From Rhizophagus clarus (Eukaryota; Glomeromycota; Glomeromycetes; Glomerales; Glomeraceae), in NCBI GenBank assembly GCA_015698045.1, contig BLAL01000356.1, positions 1-64,000 on the forward strand: DNA of 64,000 bases. Reading direction: 5' to 3'. Position numbers and translations under genes: made by a program. The notes under the pieces were generated by a model that saw nothing but the letters and a program-made list of their open reading frames with translations, had not been told where the DNA came from and ran no database searches. The first letter of the stretch is position 1. The number at the start of each line of letters is the position of its first letter. Positions 1 through 11,200 of this stretch are shown here, piece after piece.

Positions 1-20
1 CCCTAACCCTAACCCTAACC

Positions 21-61
<41 letters not shown>

Positions 62-122
62 CCCTAACCCTACCCTAACCCTAACCCTAACCCTAACCCT
101 AACCCTAACCCCTAACCCTACC

Positions 123-159
<37 letters not shown>

Positions 160-1158
160 TAACCCTAACCCTAACCCTAACCCTAACCCTAACCCCTAAC
201 CCTAACCCTAACCCCTAACCCTAACCCTAACCCTAACCCTAACCCTAACCCTAACCCTAACCCTAACCCTAACCTAACCCTAACCCTAACCCTAACCCTA
301 ACCCTAACCCTAACCCTAACCCTAACCTAACCCTAACCCTAACCCTAACCCTAACCCTAACCCTAACCCTAACCCTAACCCTAACCCTAACCCTAACCCT
401 AACCCTAACCCTAACCCTAACCCTAACCCTAACCCTAACCCTAACCCTAACCCTAACCCTAACCCTAACCCTAAAACCCTAACCCTAACCCTAACCCTAA
501 CCCTAACCCTAACCCTAACCCTAACCCTAACCCTAACCCTACCCTAACCCTAACCCTAACCCTAACCCTAACCCTAACCCTAACCCTAACCCTAACCCTA
601 ACCCTAACCCTAACCCTAACCCTAACCCTAACCCTAACCCTAACCCTAACCCTAACCCTAACCCTAACCCTAACCCTAACCCTAACCCTAACCCTAACCC
701 TAACCCTAACCCTAACCCTAACCCTAACCCTAACCCTAACCCTAACCCTAACCCTAACCCTAACCCTAACCCTAACCCTAACCCTAACCTAACCCTAACC
801 CTAACCCTAACCCTAACCCTAACCCTAACCCTAACCCTAACCCTAACCCTAACCCTAACCCTAACCCTAACCCTAACCCTAACCCTAACCCTAACCCTAA
901 CCCTAACCCTAACCCTAACCCTAACCCTAACCCTAACCCTAACCCTAACCCTAACCCTAACCCTAACCCTAACCCTAACCCTAACCCTAACCCTAACCCT
1001 AACCCTAACCCTAACCCTAACCCTAACCCTAACCCTAACCCTAACCCTAACCCTAACCCTAACCCTAACCCTAACCCTAACCCTAACCCTAACCCTAACC
1101 CTAACCCTAACCCTAACCCTAACCCTAACCCTAACCCTAACCCTAACCCTAACCCTAA
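1..1158. repeat. Telomere, (CCCTAA)n at the left chromosome end
   Basis: About 190 near-perfect copies of CCCTAA read 5'->3' on the plus strand, the orientation expected at a left chromosome end (TTAGGG on the complementary strand). Occasional variants are scattered in it (CCCTAAA, CCTAAC, CCCCTAA, a CCCTAAAA). The run stops abruptly at 1,158 and passes straight into coding-like sequence of a transposase with no subtelomeric spacer. The open frame running through it on the minus strand is only a Leu-Gly reading of the repeat. Confidence 0.98.
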
Positions 1159-3237
1159 AATCTTAATAAAAAATTTTAAGCATATCATACCTTTCCATAC
1201 CACACAATTTCTTCAGAAGAAACTACTGCATCGCTGAACCATTCATTACCATAAAAAATTCCTGCTATTCAGATAATATCAGTTAATTCAACAACTACAC
1301 TTGAATATATTTTAAAATGCCCAGATTCATAATCATATTCTACCTCATTTTCCATCAAAAACTCTTCAAACCCTGCATAAAAGTTATCAAACCTCTCTTT
1401 ATACAGATGATGAATATCAGTATCTTATTTTATTTTAAAAACTGTTATTTCAATTTCAATAAATTTGAACTCCTATAAAAATTTCAAAATCTACTAAATC
1501 TCCTTATCGTAAATTTTTTTGTTTCAAAGCTAAATATTGACATCACACCTATCATATCAAATTTAAATTAATCAATTAAAATAAATTATAACAAATCAGA
1601 TCATATAACATTACCGTAATTAACATTTGTAAACCATAATTTCTTTTATTTGTCATTCGATATAGAGTTTTAATACTCTTCTTATGCAAAGTTTCATATA
1701 TTTCTGCTAACATCCCATTCATCAAATCATAAAATTAAATTAACAGAATTACATGATAATGAAACACATAAAATTTAAGTATTTTACAGCGACTTAGAGA
1801 ATATTCGACAAATATCGTTACAAATTCTTGACAGAATTCAGTTATTAACATCTAGTAATAATAGTAATAAATTTTTAAAAAACTGAAATTAAATACTAAT
1901 TAAAGATTTGGTTTAGAATTAATAATCAATATTTACTTCTAATTCTGTTAACTCGGTATCCATAAATGACTCCTGACACAACTTCATATACATTACCAAA
2001 TATTTATGAAAAATGTTACACAGTCTTTTACATGGTATTCCACCTTCTTTATAATTATTATATAAATTATCTATAACGAAAATAATCACTTTCATTATAT
2101 TACGATAATCATTGGCAGTAAATTTAGATATATTTTCCAATCTGTTTTTTAATATTATTAAGCCTGAATATCGTGGGATTGCGCACAATCTGTGGTCCAT
2201 ATCTTTTACTGCTCTATTACTGACCTTTCGGTGTAATAATTTACGAGTAAATTCTATGAGATACTTTGTTACTCCAAGGTCGAGTAAATGCATACGATCT
2301 GGAGCAGTCACCTCATAAATATTAAAATCGTCAAAATCCCAAAAATAATTAAACTCCTTATGAATCGAAAATTCACTTGCTTGATTCTCACTAATAGCTA
2401 GTTTCATCTTTTCTGAAGTTCGTAAATCAATATAAGATAATGCTATCATCAGGAAATTTTATAGTACAAAAAGTTGCGCAAGATTACGCATCATAATATT
2501 TCGTAAGTTTCCAAACCCACCGCAAGTTTGCAGAAGAATAATATTTCGTAACTTTTTAAAATATTTCAAAATATTATGATATGCAAAGTTTTGTAATTTT
2601 ACGGTTTGTAATATTCCGTAATTTTACGCATTCGCAATATTTCGTAATTTTACATAATATTTCGTAAATTTTCAGACCCGCCGCAAGTTTGCATAAGCGT
2701 AATATTTTGTAACTTTTTAAAATATTTCAAAATATTACGATATGCGTAATTTTATAGTTCGTAATATTGTGTAATTTTATTGCGTAATATTTTGCAACTT
2801 TTTAAAATATTTTGATGATTCGTAATTTTACATAAATATTTTGTAATGTTTCAAAATTCATTTTTATACTATAAGTTTATATAATGTATATTTTATTAGA
2901 TATAATATGAATTAAATTATAAAAAATTACAAGTATTTATTACTATATACAGAATATATAAAAGTAAAAAAAGAAAGAGTAACAATACAATTAGATGTAA
3001 AAAGAAGAGAAACAGCTATAGTAACGTTGGTATTAAATATAAAGATAAAAGAAATATTGTTAGTATTGTTAGTATTGTTAATATTAAAGTAAAAAGAGTT
3101 AAAGAAACAGTAGAAATATGGATATTATCGTTAGTATTAAAGTACAAGTAAAAGAAAAAAAGGAAACGTAGATAGTATTGTTAGTATTACGATATAAAGT
3201 AACAATTAGGGTAAAAAACGCGTTAGTATTAAAACAA

Positions 3238-3770
3238 TTAGTATTAATAAACAAATATTTCTATACCTGCAAAGAATAAACTAAAAATAAAAGAAAGAGG
3301 AAAAATAAGCATGTTGTTGGTATTAAGTAAAAGGAGTAAAAAAAACATAATTAGTATTGTTAGTATCGTTAGTATTGAAGTAAAAGTAAAAAGGAATAAA
3401 GGAAATATGGATATTATTGTTAGTATTACGACACAAAGTAACAGAAGTAAAAAGAAAACGAAAATAATTAGTATTAATAAACAAATATTTCTATACCTGC
3501 AAAGAATAATTAAAAATAAAAGAAAGAGGAGACAAAATAAAAAATAAACATGTTGTTAGTATTAAGTAAAAGGAGTAAAAAAAACATAATTAGTATTATT
3601 AGTATCGATCGTTAGTATTAAAGTACAAGTAAAAAGAAATAAAGGAACATGTATATTATTGTCAGTATTACGATACAAAGTAAAAAAGTAAAAAATAATG
3701 AAATAATTATTATTAATAAACAAATATTTCTATACCTGCAAAGCAATAAATTATGAAATATATGTAAATA
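3238..3770. repeat. Tandem repeat, about 230-239 bp, three copies
   Basis: The anchor ACAAATATTTCTATACCTGC recurs at 3,251, 3,481 and 3,720, giving spacings of 230 and 239 bp. Each unit is A-rich and contains strings of TTAGTATTGTTAGTATCGTTAG type and a GTAAAAGGAGTAAAAAAAAC block. It lies inside the 3.7-kb TIR element. The short frames crossing it look non-coding. Confidence 0.85.
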
Positions 3771-3849
3771 TTCTGTATATAATTAAAAAATATTGAACAA
3801 AAGGATAAAGAAATAATAAAAAGAAGAGAAAAATATTGAACAAAAAAAT

Positions 3850-4565
3850 AAAGAAATAAAAATAAATAGGACAAAAAACGCGTGCAGATTAAATCACATG
3901 CAAGGATCAGCCTAATTTTGATTGGCCAGAAAATACGATACTGTATGCACAATCATATCATGCAGATTAATTATCAACAACGCGGGCGTGACATAAATAA
4001 ATCGTGACTGAAACTTGTGTTCAATTTGTGTTGATAATTCTGGTAAAAAATTATTAATTTTGGCCAAATTTCGTTAAATTTGTTAAATTTGTGTTGAATT
4101 TGTGTTGAATTTGTGTTGCGTAATTTTTTATTTATCACAAGGGGATGATATTTAGTAATTGCATGTACGATGTACAAGATTTTTTTTATGATTTTTTTAA
4201 GAAATGTACGCAAAATATTTAATCAGAATATAATTATTTTTAATTAAATTGATTAAAAAAAATTAATTTTTTTAAGAAATGTATGCGAAATATTTAAAAT
4301 TCAATAGAATGTGCTAATAATAAATTGTTTTATTTTTAAATATGATATATTGATATTTATATTTAAAACAATTAAACATGTACATGATTTAATTAATATG
4401 TTTAATGATGAAAAGTGTAATAAATTAAATTTTAATTGAAACGAGAAATAAAATCAAACCAAAGAGGTATTGTTCAAATTTTATTTAAAGTAACATTTTA
4501 CGACTTTCTTTCAAATTTTTACTCATCCCAAAATCAAATTATAAAAATCAAATCTAAACTAATAA
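3850..4565. other. AT-rich spacer inside the TIR element
   Basis: No gene is visible. It contains an ATTCTGG...TTTTGGCC stretch (4,040-4,075) resembling the dispersed AATTCTGGCCAAAATT sequences seen near 53.9 and 60.4-60.9 kb, and a short triplicated GTTGAATTTGT run near 4,090-4,115. Confidence 0.6.
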
Positions 4566-5220
4566 TGCCTCACCACACACGTTCACGTCGTTCCCACTAT
4601 AACGTCTATTGGAACTGAGCTATGATGGATGAACTTGTTGACATACGCCGAGACAGAAACCGCGCCTACCACAATATTAATGGTAGAAGCCGCTATGATT
4701 TTTGGGACTCTGTTGCCAATAGGTTCATATGACTAATATCTATAATTTCTTTAAGAAAGAATTTAAATTCAAATTAACCAATCTATTTAATTGAATCAGA
4801 ATAAATAGAATATTTCGGACGAGAGTTTCTGGGCAACAATGCAGCCAAAAGTGGAACAACCTTGTCAGGGATTACCATGTAAGTAAATAAATAAAATTAC
4901 ATTCATATAAATTAAATGTATTTATCGAATATTCAAACTGATTTTGATATTTAGAACTATGTCCTTTATCATAATGGTAACCCTGGGCGGCAGCTGTGAA
5001 CGCGTACCGGCTAAAGATATTATCACGAATTTAGAACGAGATTTTGGAAGAGGCCAGGTAATTATACTATAATAAAATTTATAATTAATATTTAAGTTCA
5101 TGTTTTAAATTTGATAAATTTGATTAATTTTAGTCACGCGTGATGATCGCAAGAGAAGGAGAAACTTACCTACGTATCGTAGAAGATAATTATTTTTATT
5201 TTTTATTTATTAAGTGAGTA
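4566..5220 (+). pseudogene. Myb/SANT-like DNA-binding protein pseudogene
   Basis: Reading from the ATG at 4,566 gives MPHHTRSRRSHYNVYWN, then an in-frame TGA (4,616-4,618), then MMDELVDIRRDRNRAYHNI and RYDFWDSVANR. After an intron-like stretch there is RVSGQQCSQKWNNLVRDYHV (about 4,813-4,880). The pattern of W residues and KW-NNLVRDY is that of Myb/SANT (trihelix-like) DNA-binding domains. The next exon-like block (about 4,954-5,056) gives NYVLYHNGNPGRQL, a TGA and a TAA, then RYYHEFRTRFWKRPG. At least three stops make it non-functional. Proteins of this type accompany Harbinger-like transposases in other genomes; whether this one was the accessory gene of the surrounding element is inference. 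Confidence 0.7.
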
Positions 5221-5310
5221 GCTAGGCCCAGTCCGTACTAAATATCGGCTGGAGACTCACGTTTTTTTTGGGCTGTAACTGATACTGACGTCCACGCTGT
5301 ACAGCCTGGG

Positions 5311-5330
5311 TACTATTTTATAAAATAGTA
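5311..5330. repeat. Perfect 20-bp palindrome
   Basis: TACTATTTTATAAAATAGTA is fully self-complementary. It directly follows a GGGCTGTA...TACAGCCT inverted pair (about 5,270-5,307), so the region downstream of the Myb pseudogene can fold into two adjacent hairpins. It may be the remnant of a small element; function is unknown. Confidence 0.6.
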
Positions 5331-5600
5331 GCGAACAAGTATCAAATATGTATTTTTTTATTAAGTTATAATAAAAATTAGAATTTACTTTAATTTTAAC
5401 ATAAAAATTGTAAATGATAAAAAATTCGTAAATAAAAATAAATTTGTTTTCCCAAACTTAAAAAAAGGTGTTTATATAAAAGAAAAGATGTTTATATTAT
5501 TTTTAATTATTCAATAGTATCACATGCCCCTTGTATACGTTCTACTGCATACGCAGCTTTAACGATCGAATAGTAATATTAAATTTTCGAAATATTTTAA

Positions 5601-6060
5601 CCGTAATATTACGCAGGTTTACAGTCTCGTAAATTTTTGAAATATTTTAACCGTAATATTACGCAGGTTTACAGTCTCGTAAATTTTTAAAATATTTCAA
5701 CCATAATATTACGCAGGTTTACAGTCTCGTAAATTTTCGAAATATTTCAACCGTAATATTACGCAGATTTACAGTTTCGTAAATTTGCAGAATATTTTGA
5801 CCATAATATTACGCAGGTTTACAGTTTCGTAAATTTTTAAAATATTTCAACCGTAATATTACACAGGTTTACAGTCTCGTAAATTTCAAAATATTTTGAC
5901 CATAATATTGCATAAATCTTACGATATTGAAAACTTGCGTAATATTTTGACCGTAATATTGCGTAAATCTTACGATATTGAAAACTTGCGTAATATTTTG
6001 ACCGTAATGTCACATAAATCTTACGAAATTGTAAACTTATGTAATATTTTGAAATTTTTT
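5601..6060. repeat. 50-bp subterminal tandem repeat, about nine units
   Basis: The anchor CCGTAATATTACGCAGG or close variants falls at 5,601, 5,651, 5,701, 5,751, 5,801 and 5,851, an exact 50-bp period. Diverged units at about 51 bp follow (5,900, 5,951, 6,002). It sits just inside the right end of the 3.7-kb TIR element, where subterminal transposase-binding repeats are expected. Confidence 0.9.
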
Positions 6061-7531
6061 GAAATATTATGCCATAAATTTTTGTAAACTTACAAAATTG
6101 TAAACTTATGCAATTTTTCGCCCTATAAAATTTCCTGATGATATTATTAAGATCTTCATTATTTATTAAGCAATAATAACATGGTCGTTTAGAAGTTAAT
6201 GGAAGATATGTTGCGGTAAATGCTCCTGCTTCCGTCATATCAGCAAGGATAACTGATAATTTTGGTGTAAATGGATGTATTTTATTTTGAACAACTAAAT
6301 ACATGTCATTTTGATTCATTATTGGCGATAATAATATTCAGAGACATCTCTGAAAAACGAGTCTCTGTAATCTTCAGAAAGACTCAGAATTCCTTGTAGT
6401 ATTATCTTTTGCTTTCAATTTTGGCAAATAACCAACAAGTACTTTAGCGTTAGTTTTATTTCGCTGTCAATTTGGTATATTTCTGAGTGAAATATATATA
6501 AGATGTTCAGAAGTTTTGCCCAGATGATCACAAGTTGTGAAATTAGCGTAGATTATTATCAATAATAATTTGTTATCGACAGGAATTTTATTTTCCGTGA
6601 TATACCACCAATTACTTTCGAATTGTTCACCATAAGTCTTAATCAATATATTGTGATTTTTATACTTAAAAACAAATTCTTCATTCATTTCGGATTGAAG
6701 AAGCAGAACTTTAATTCCATGAATCATCAGTTGATAATAAAAAGAATAATCTTTATTCTGGAATTTCGTGATAAGGACTTTTTTGAATTTTATATAAGGA
6801 AATTCGTTAACATCAAGAAATCTACGACCTTCCTTAGTATTTATTGGTAATGAGTTTTTTTCGGCCTCTTGTCTGCTTTTATTGATTAACTTAATTATCC
6901 TATCACCGCAAGAATTAGATAATTGATATTCCATAACAATTTCCATAAATTCACGATAAATGTCGTTCGGCCATTCAGTGTTAGGTGGATGTGTTTGTCT
7001 CTTATTGCATCATCTAGTGTGGTCCCACAAAAATCTTCAGCATCGATAGATAACGAGTATGTTAAGTCAACTTCATCCTCATTATCGTCATCATCAAATT
7101 CACCACTTTCCTCATCTGACTCATCGTTGTCATCAAATTCCCCACTTTCCTCATCCGACTCTTCAGAAATTTGTAAATTTTCATGAGATTCTACGAGTTG
7201 TTCTAATGTTATTTTCAATTCAGATTCGTTATCTTTCATTGAAAGATCATCATCCCAAAGACCAGATTCTTCATGATATGGCACTTTTGATACTTCTTTA
7301 TCAATTATCATCATCATCCCAGAGATCAGGTTCTTCGTGTGGCATGTTTGATTGAAAGGTTACTTCTTCATCTTCGTCAATATATTGATGCTTGTCCGAA
7401 ATATGTCGTTTTAATGCATAAGTTAACGAAAAAATACATGAACAATATGAACATTTATAGGTCATTTTGAGTGATTTTAGCGATAGTGAATGGAACCAAA
7501 TTTTATGAAAGTAAATTTGTTGCCTGAACAA

Positions 7532-8595
7532 AACTAGTAAAAACGGAATTTATTGCCTGAACAAAATCAAAAAACGATGTAATATATATATTTCATTATT
7601 TCAGCTTTACTAGTAGTAGACAACGATCGGTTTTATTAGTAAATAATACAGATATTTTTAGACTTTTCTTAATTGTATTGTTGATCTATTTAATTTTTGA
7701 ATACAACAATTAAATATGCATTGTTATATCTCGATTAATTGTATTGTTTTGTATTGTTAAATTTTCAAATAATTTATTTAATTTTGAGTAATTGAAAGAG
7801 ATCGATACCATTTACTACTATGATTGGATATTTTCAGTTAACTAATGTGCATTGTTACCGTATCCCTTGAATTTATTTACAAATAATTAATATGCATCAT
7901 TATCCCTCGAATTTATTTACAATTAACTAATATACATTGTTATCCCTTGAATTTATTTAATTTTAGAGTATAATTAATATTAATGTGCATTGTTACCGTA
8001 TTCCTCGAATTTATTTACAAATAATTAATATGCATCGTTATCCCTCGAATTTATTTACAATTAACTAATATACATTATTATCCCTCGAATTTATTTACAA
8101 TTAACTAATATACATTGTTATCCCTCGAATTTATTTAATTTTAGAGTACAATTAACTAATATACGTCATTATCCCTTGTTTAATCCATTTAATTTTGAGT
8201 ACAATTAACTAATATGCATCATTATAATATTTTAATTATGCATTACAATTAATAATGCGTCGCTATAATAATTTAATTAGTATGCATTATAATTATTTAC
8301 GCATCACATCGAGTTTTACTGATCTAAATAGTTTATCAAACTTTAGAAAAGTTTATATATAGGATACTTTTACAACCTTTTTTTTAAACTTTTTTTATCT
8401 CTGATTTTACATTCAAATCTTCTTCAATTCTTTTTCGTCTGCTTCTTCTTCAATCCTTTTTCATCTGCTTCTTCTTCAATCCTTTTTCGTTCGCTCCTTT
8501 TTCCACTTTATACTAATTTTTTCTTCGCTCTTTTTTAGTCTAACCATTTATATCTTTCTTTTTTTACTAATTTGTTTCAAACCTTTTTTAAAAAA
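7532..8595. repeat. AT-rich spacer with a 40-60 bp minisatellite and a pyrimidine tract
   Basis: From about 7,850 to 8,220 the phrase TTATCCCTCGAATTTATTTA followed by CAATTAACTAATATACATTG recurs at least seven times with small variations. From 8,380 to 8,590 the plus strand is C/T-rich with a repeated TTCTTCTTCAATCCTTTTTC. That tract immediately precedes the ATG of the decayed gene at 8,596, so it may have been its promoter and 5' leader. No gene is seen. Confidence 0.7.
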
Positions 8596-10408
8596 ATGCC
8601 AAAAAAATGAAAATATTCCACTAGAGCTAACAAAGATAAACAGTCTCAGGAATCAAATAACGAATATAATAATGAACAAGAAGGCCCAAGAAAAATCGTA
8701 AAGCGGAAAGATACTTCGCAAGCTAAAGAGCCTGCTAAAGAATCAGATACTATTAGTTCACAAGCTAAAGAGACAGCCAAAAAATCAGATACTAGTAACC
8801 AGGAATCAGATAGTGATCAAGAAGAAATGGAAGTAGTAGCAGAATCTTCGCAAACTACACCACTAGCAGAAGGTAATGATCCATTTATATTTATTATGAT
8901 TTATTAGATATTATATTAATAAACTTTTCATAATCAATCATTTATTTTTTAGATAACACTTGAAGGATAAAAAAATATATTTCTAAACAACTCAAAACAT
9001 ACGGCAAATAATCAAAGCAAAGTAAGTGATAATTTCCAGACTCGAAAATTGTTGACATTTCATTTCAGTTTACATCTATTACACCTAATACAATTTACTG
9101 GGTTAATACATTAACGTCAGCTGGCGATAAACATTCTGAAATGCTTGTACCAGAAACAAATAGAGAAAATATACGGCGCAGTAGGCTAACCACGCCAGCT
9201 GTTGAGCATGGAAGAAGCTCGTCAACTACAACTGCAGAAGAAACACTGGAGATCAATGTCCAACCTCCTAAAAGCAGAAAAAGTTGCGAGAACATGCTTA
9301 TAAAATAAGGTAGGCAAATACAAGCTCTATATAAATTACATAAAAAGACTCTCGAGAAAGTCGGATGGATCCAGAACCAGATTAAGTTGCAAAATGAGAA
9401 AAAGAAAAAAATTGACTTAAGCGAAAAGGTCTTCAATATAAATTTCTAACGAAAACCTGGTGCTATTCTCTCTTATACCATCCGTCACCAAATCACAACA
9501 TAATTGCAATTATTTATTATCATACACTAATATAGGAAGGTTATAACTTGGTGTGCAATAAATCCTTTCTAGACAATATGTGGCCTACCTTTGAAAATTT
9601 TAAGTTGGAGCTCGAAAATTAGCTAAATCAACATCATCCTGATTATCTTTGTAAAGTAGGCTATAGAGAGTGAACGAACGTATTTTCAGGACGCCATCAT
9701 TCTATGGTGATTATCATTAATAATTGTAATCATAACTGTTGTGTTTAATTTAAATTTTTCGATTATCATTATGGATTTTTTATTTTCTTTTATAGCTCAT
9801 GCGAAAAATGAAAGATATGAGAGGAGTACACGTTGCAGCAGTGAAAAGTGCTATTTTTAAGGAATTCGGTCTACAATCAATAAGTGGTAATAAATAAAAA
9901 AGCCCGCAAGATATAACGAGCTGGAAAAATTTACTACAAGTTAAAGAGTGTTATAATAAGTTATATGATGACAACGATAATATAATCGAAAATATAACAA
10001 AACTCGCATTTCCCGCAATATCTGATACTGACGAGTCATTTCAGAATATCTATATTTATACGTCAGCGATATGCGATATAGTATTGAATCCTAGCTACCC
10101 TAACGTAAAGTGCAGAAAAAAACCTTTAGAATGACGATATCAGAAATTTAAGGTATGTGGCTGTTATTTAAACCAATTTATATAATTTGAAATCTATTCA
10201 GTTAGATAAAATTCAAATTAATACTTTATTAGGATTTATTCGAAAAAAAGGAGGTTTTACTATACATGACGCGCAAGAGATATTGAGGGAAGAAGTTCCA
10301 GAAATCCTGAAAACAGGCTCTTTTGAAGAGGAGGAGAAAACAGATGTAATTCTCAGAGGTAATGATACATTAATGACGTTGCATGACGACTTGTTTTATG
10401 ATGATTAG
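8596..10408 (+). pseudogene. Decayed multi-exon gene of unknown family
   Basis: I do not recognise the family. The ATG at 8,596 starts MPKK, then TGA, then KYSTRANKDKQ; the TGA probably replaces a CGA arginine codon. A charged Ser/Lys/Glu-rich stretch runs to a GTAATG donor near 8,875. Later blocks read TSITPNTIYWVNTLTSAGDK (9,069 on), RSSSTTTAEETLEINV and a coiled-coil-like EKVGWIQNQIKLQNEKKKK (near 9,355-9,415). Further on are MKDMRGVHVAAVKSAIF (near 9,806) and GGFTIHDAQEILREEVPEIL (10,250-10,310), ending LHDDLFYDD at 10,408. Stops interrupt it after DNT, YGK and MLIK and after KKPLE. Readable blocks separated by intron-like gaps indicate a former spliced gene, possibly from a multicopy family. 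Confidence 0.55.
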
Positions 10409-10634
10409 CAATTATTCATAGGTTGGAAAGTGATGTTTTATTTTAAGGTGGCATACTAATATTTTATAATTAATTATAATTATTATCATTATGAATTTTA
10501 TTATGAATTTTATTATTATAAATAAATAAATAAATTTACGTTAGTAATCGCAATGAATATTTTCAATATTTATCGTTTGAATTTTCTTGATTTTTATCGT
10601 ATGAAATTTTCTTGACTTTTATCGTTTAGGCTTA

Positions 10635-10860
10635 ATTCTGATAAGTAATCATCTTTTCCGTATCGATACTACTTGACGAGTCTGATTATTATCGATAGAT
10701 ATCATGTGACCTTTCCATCAATATACATCTCTATCGATATTTGTCATTTTAGTTAAATTCTGATAATTTGTCATCATTTATCCACATCGATACTACTCGA
10801 CGAGTCTGATTATTATCGATATATATCATGTGACCTATCCATCGATATATATCCCCTAAA
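10635..10860. repeat. 123-bp direct duplication
   Basis: TTCTGATAA begins at 10,635 and again at 10,758. Both copies contain ATCGATACTACT-GACGAGTCTGATTATTATCGAT and ATATCATGTGACCT-TCCATC. Immediately after it, CTAAAAAAATTTCCCGATG (about 10,855-10,874) resembles the terminus of the TIR element at 2,447-6,140. Confidence 0.8.
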
Positions 10861-11200
10861 AAAATTTCCCGATGATAGAAATATTTATTTATTAATACTA
10901 ATTATTTTAATATTAACGCGTTTTTTTTACCTCTTTGTTACTTTATGTCATAATACTAACAATACTATCTACGTTTCCTTTATTTCTTTTTACTTGTACT
11001 TTAATACTAACGATAATATCCATATTTCTTTTACTCCTTTTACTGTTTCTTTAACTCTTTTTACCTTAATACTAACAATACTAACAATATTTCTTTTATC
11101 TTTATATCTAATACCAACGTTACTATAGCTGTTTCTCTTCTTTTTACATCTAATTGTATCGTTACTCTTTCTTTTTTTACTTTTATATATTCTGTATATA

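Larger units (their letters stand above)
2447..6140. mobile_element. 3.7-kb TIR element inserted in the Plavaka-like gene
   Basis: The ends are perfect 18-bp inverted repeats: CATCAGGAAATTTTATAG at 2,447 and its reverse complement ending at 6,140. Removing the element together with one AT dinucleotide (a 2-bp target duplication) makes the flanking transposase frame continuous (…LNNI-ALSYIDL…), which fixes the boundaries. Both subterminal regions are built of CGTAATATT-type repeats (2,460-2,850 and 5,580-6,120). The interior holds tandem repeats (about 3,250-3,760) and a decayed Myb/SANT-like gene (4,566-5,220). No transposase is visible, so it is either non-autonomous or its transposase has decayed. 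A related copy lies at 10,875-14,051. The superfamily is not assigned. Confidence 0.75.
1160..7531 (-). pseudogene. Plavaka/CACTA-like transposase pseudogene, truncated by the telomere and split by an insertion
   Basis: The N-terminus (about 7,531-7,380) has a C2H2 zinc finger (CSYC...H...H), followed by acidic repeats ending LWDDD. The body (6,950-6,140) carries the motifs expected of the Plavaka family: EWPNDIYREFMEIV, EFPYIKF, VLVGYLPKL and GAFTATYLPLTSKRPCYYC. The body resumes at 2,446-1,919 with LRTSEKM and APDRMHLLDLGVTKYL. Traces of the C-terminus are YETLHKKSIKTLYRMTNKR (near 1,650) and NEWFSDAVVSSEEIVWYGK (1,191-1,250). The gene is dead: there are frameshifts near 7,310 and 6,990, in-frame TGA codons near 6,468, 6,376 and 6,338, and a 3.7-kb TIR element between 2,447 and 6,140. 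The last recognisable codons abut the telomere. The family name rests on remembered motifs, so Plavaka specifically is less certain than DNA-transposon origin. Confidence 0.75.

Noticed and set aside
784-1203. Open frame of repeated Leu-Gly running through the telomere
   Set aside because: It is a translation of the TTAGGG repeat fused to a few codons of the truncated transposase; not a gene.
5601-6060. Regular 50-bp repeats as a CRISPR array
   Set aside because: The whole unit is repeated with no unique spacers, and the genome is eukaryotic; these are subterminal repeats of a TIR element.
6330-6470. In-frame TGA codons read as tryptophan (alternative genetic code)
   Set aside because: All intact genes here use TGG for Trp, and several (TSEN2, for example) end with TGA as a stop; the TGAs occur only in decayed genes.
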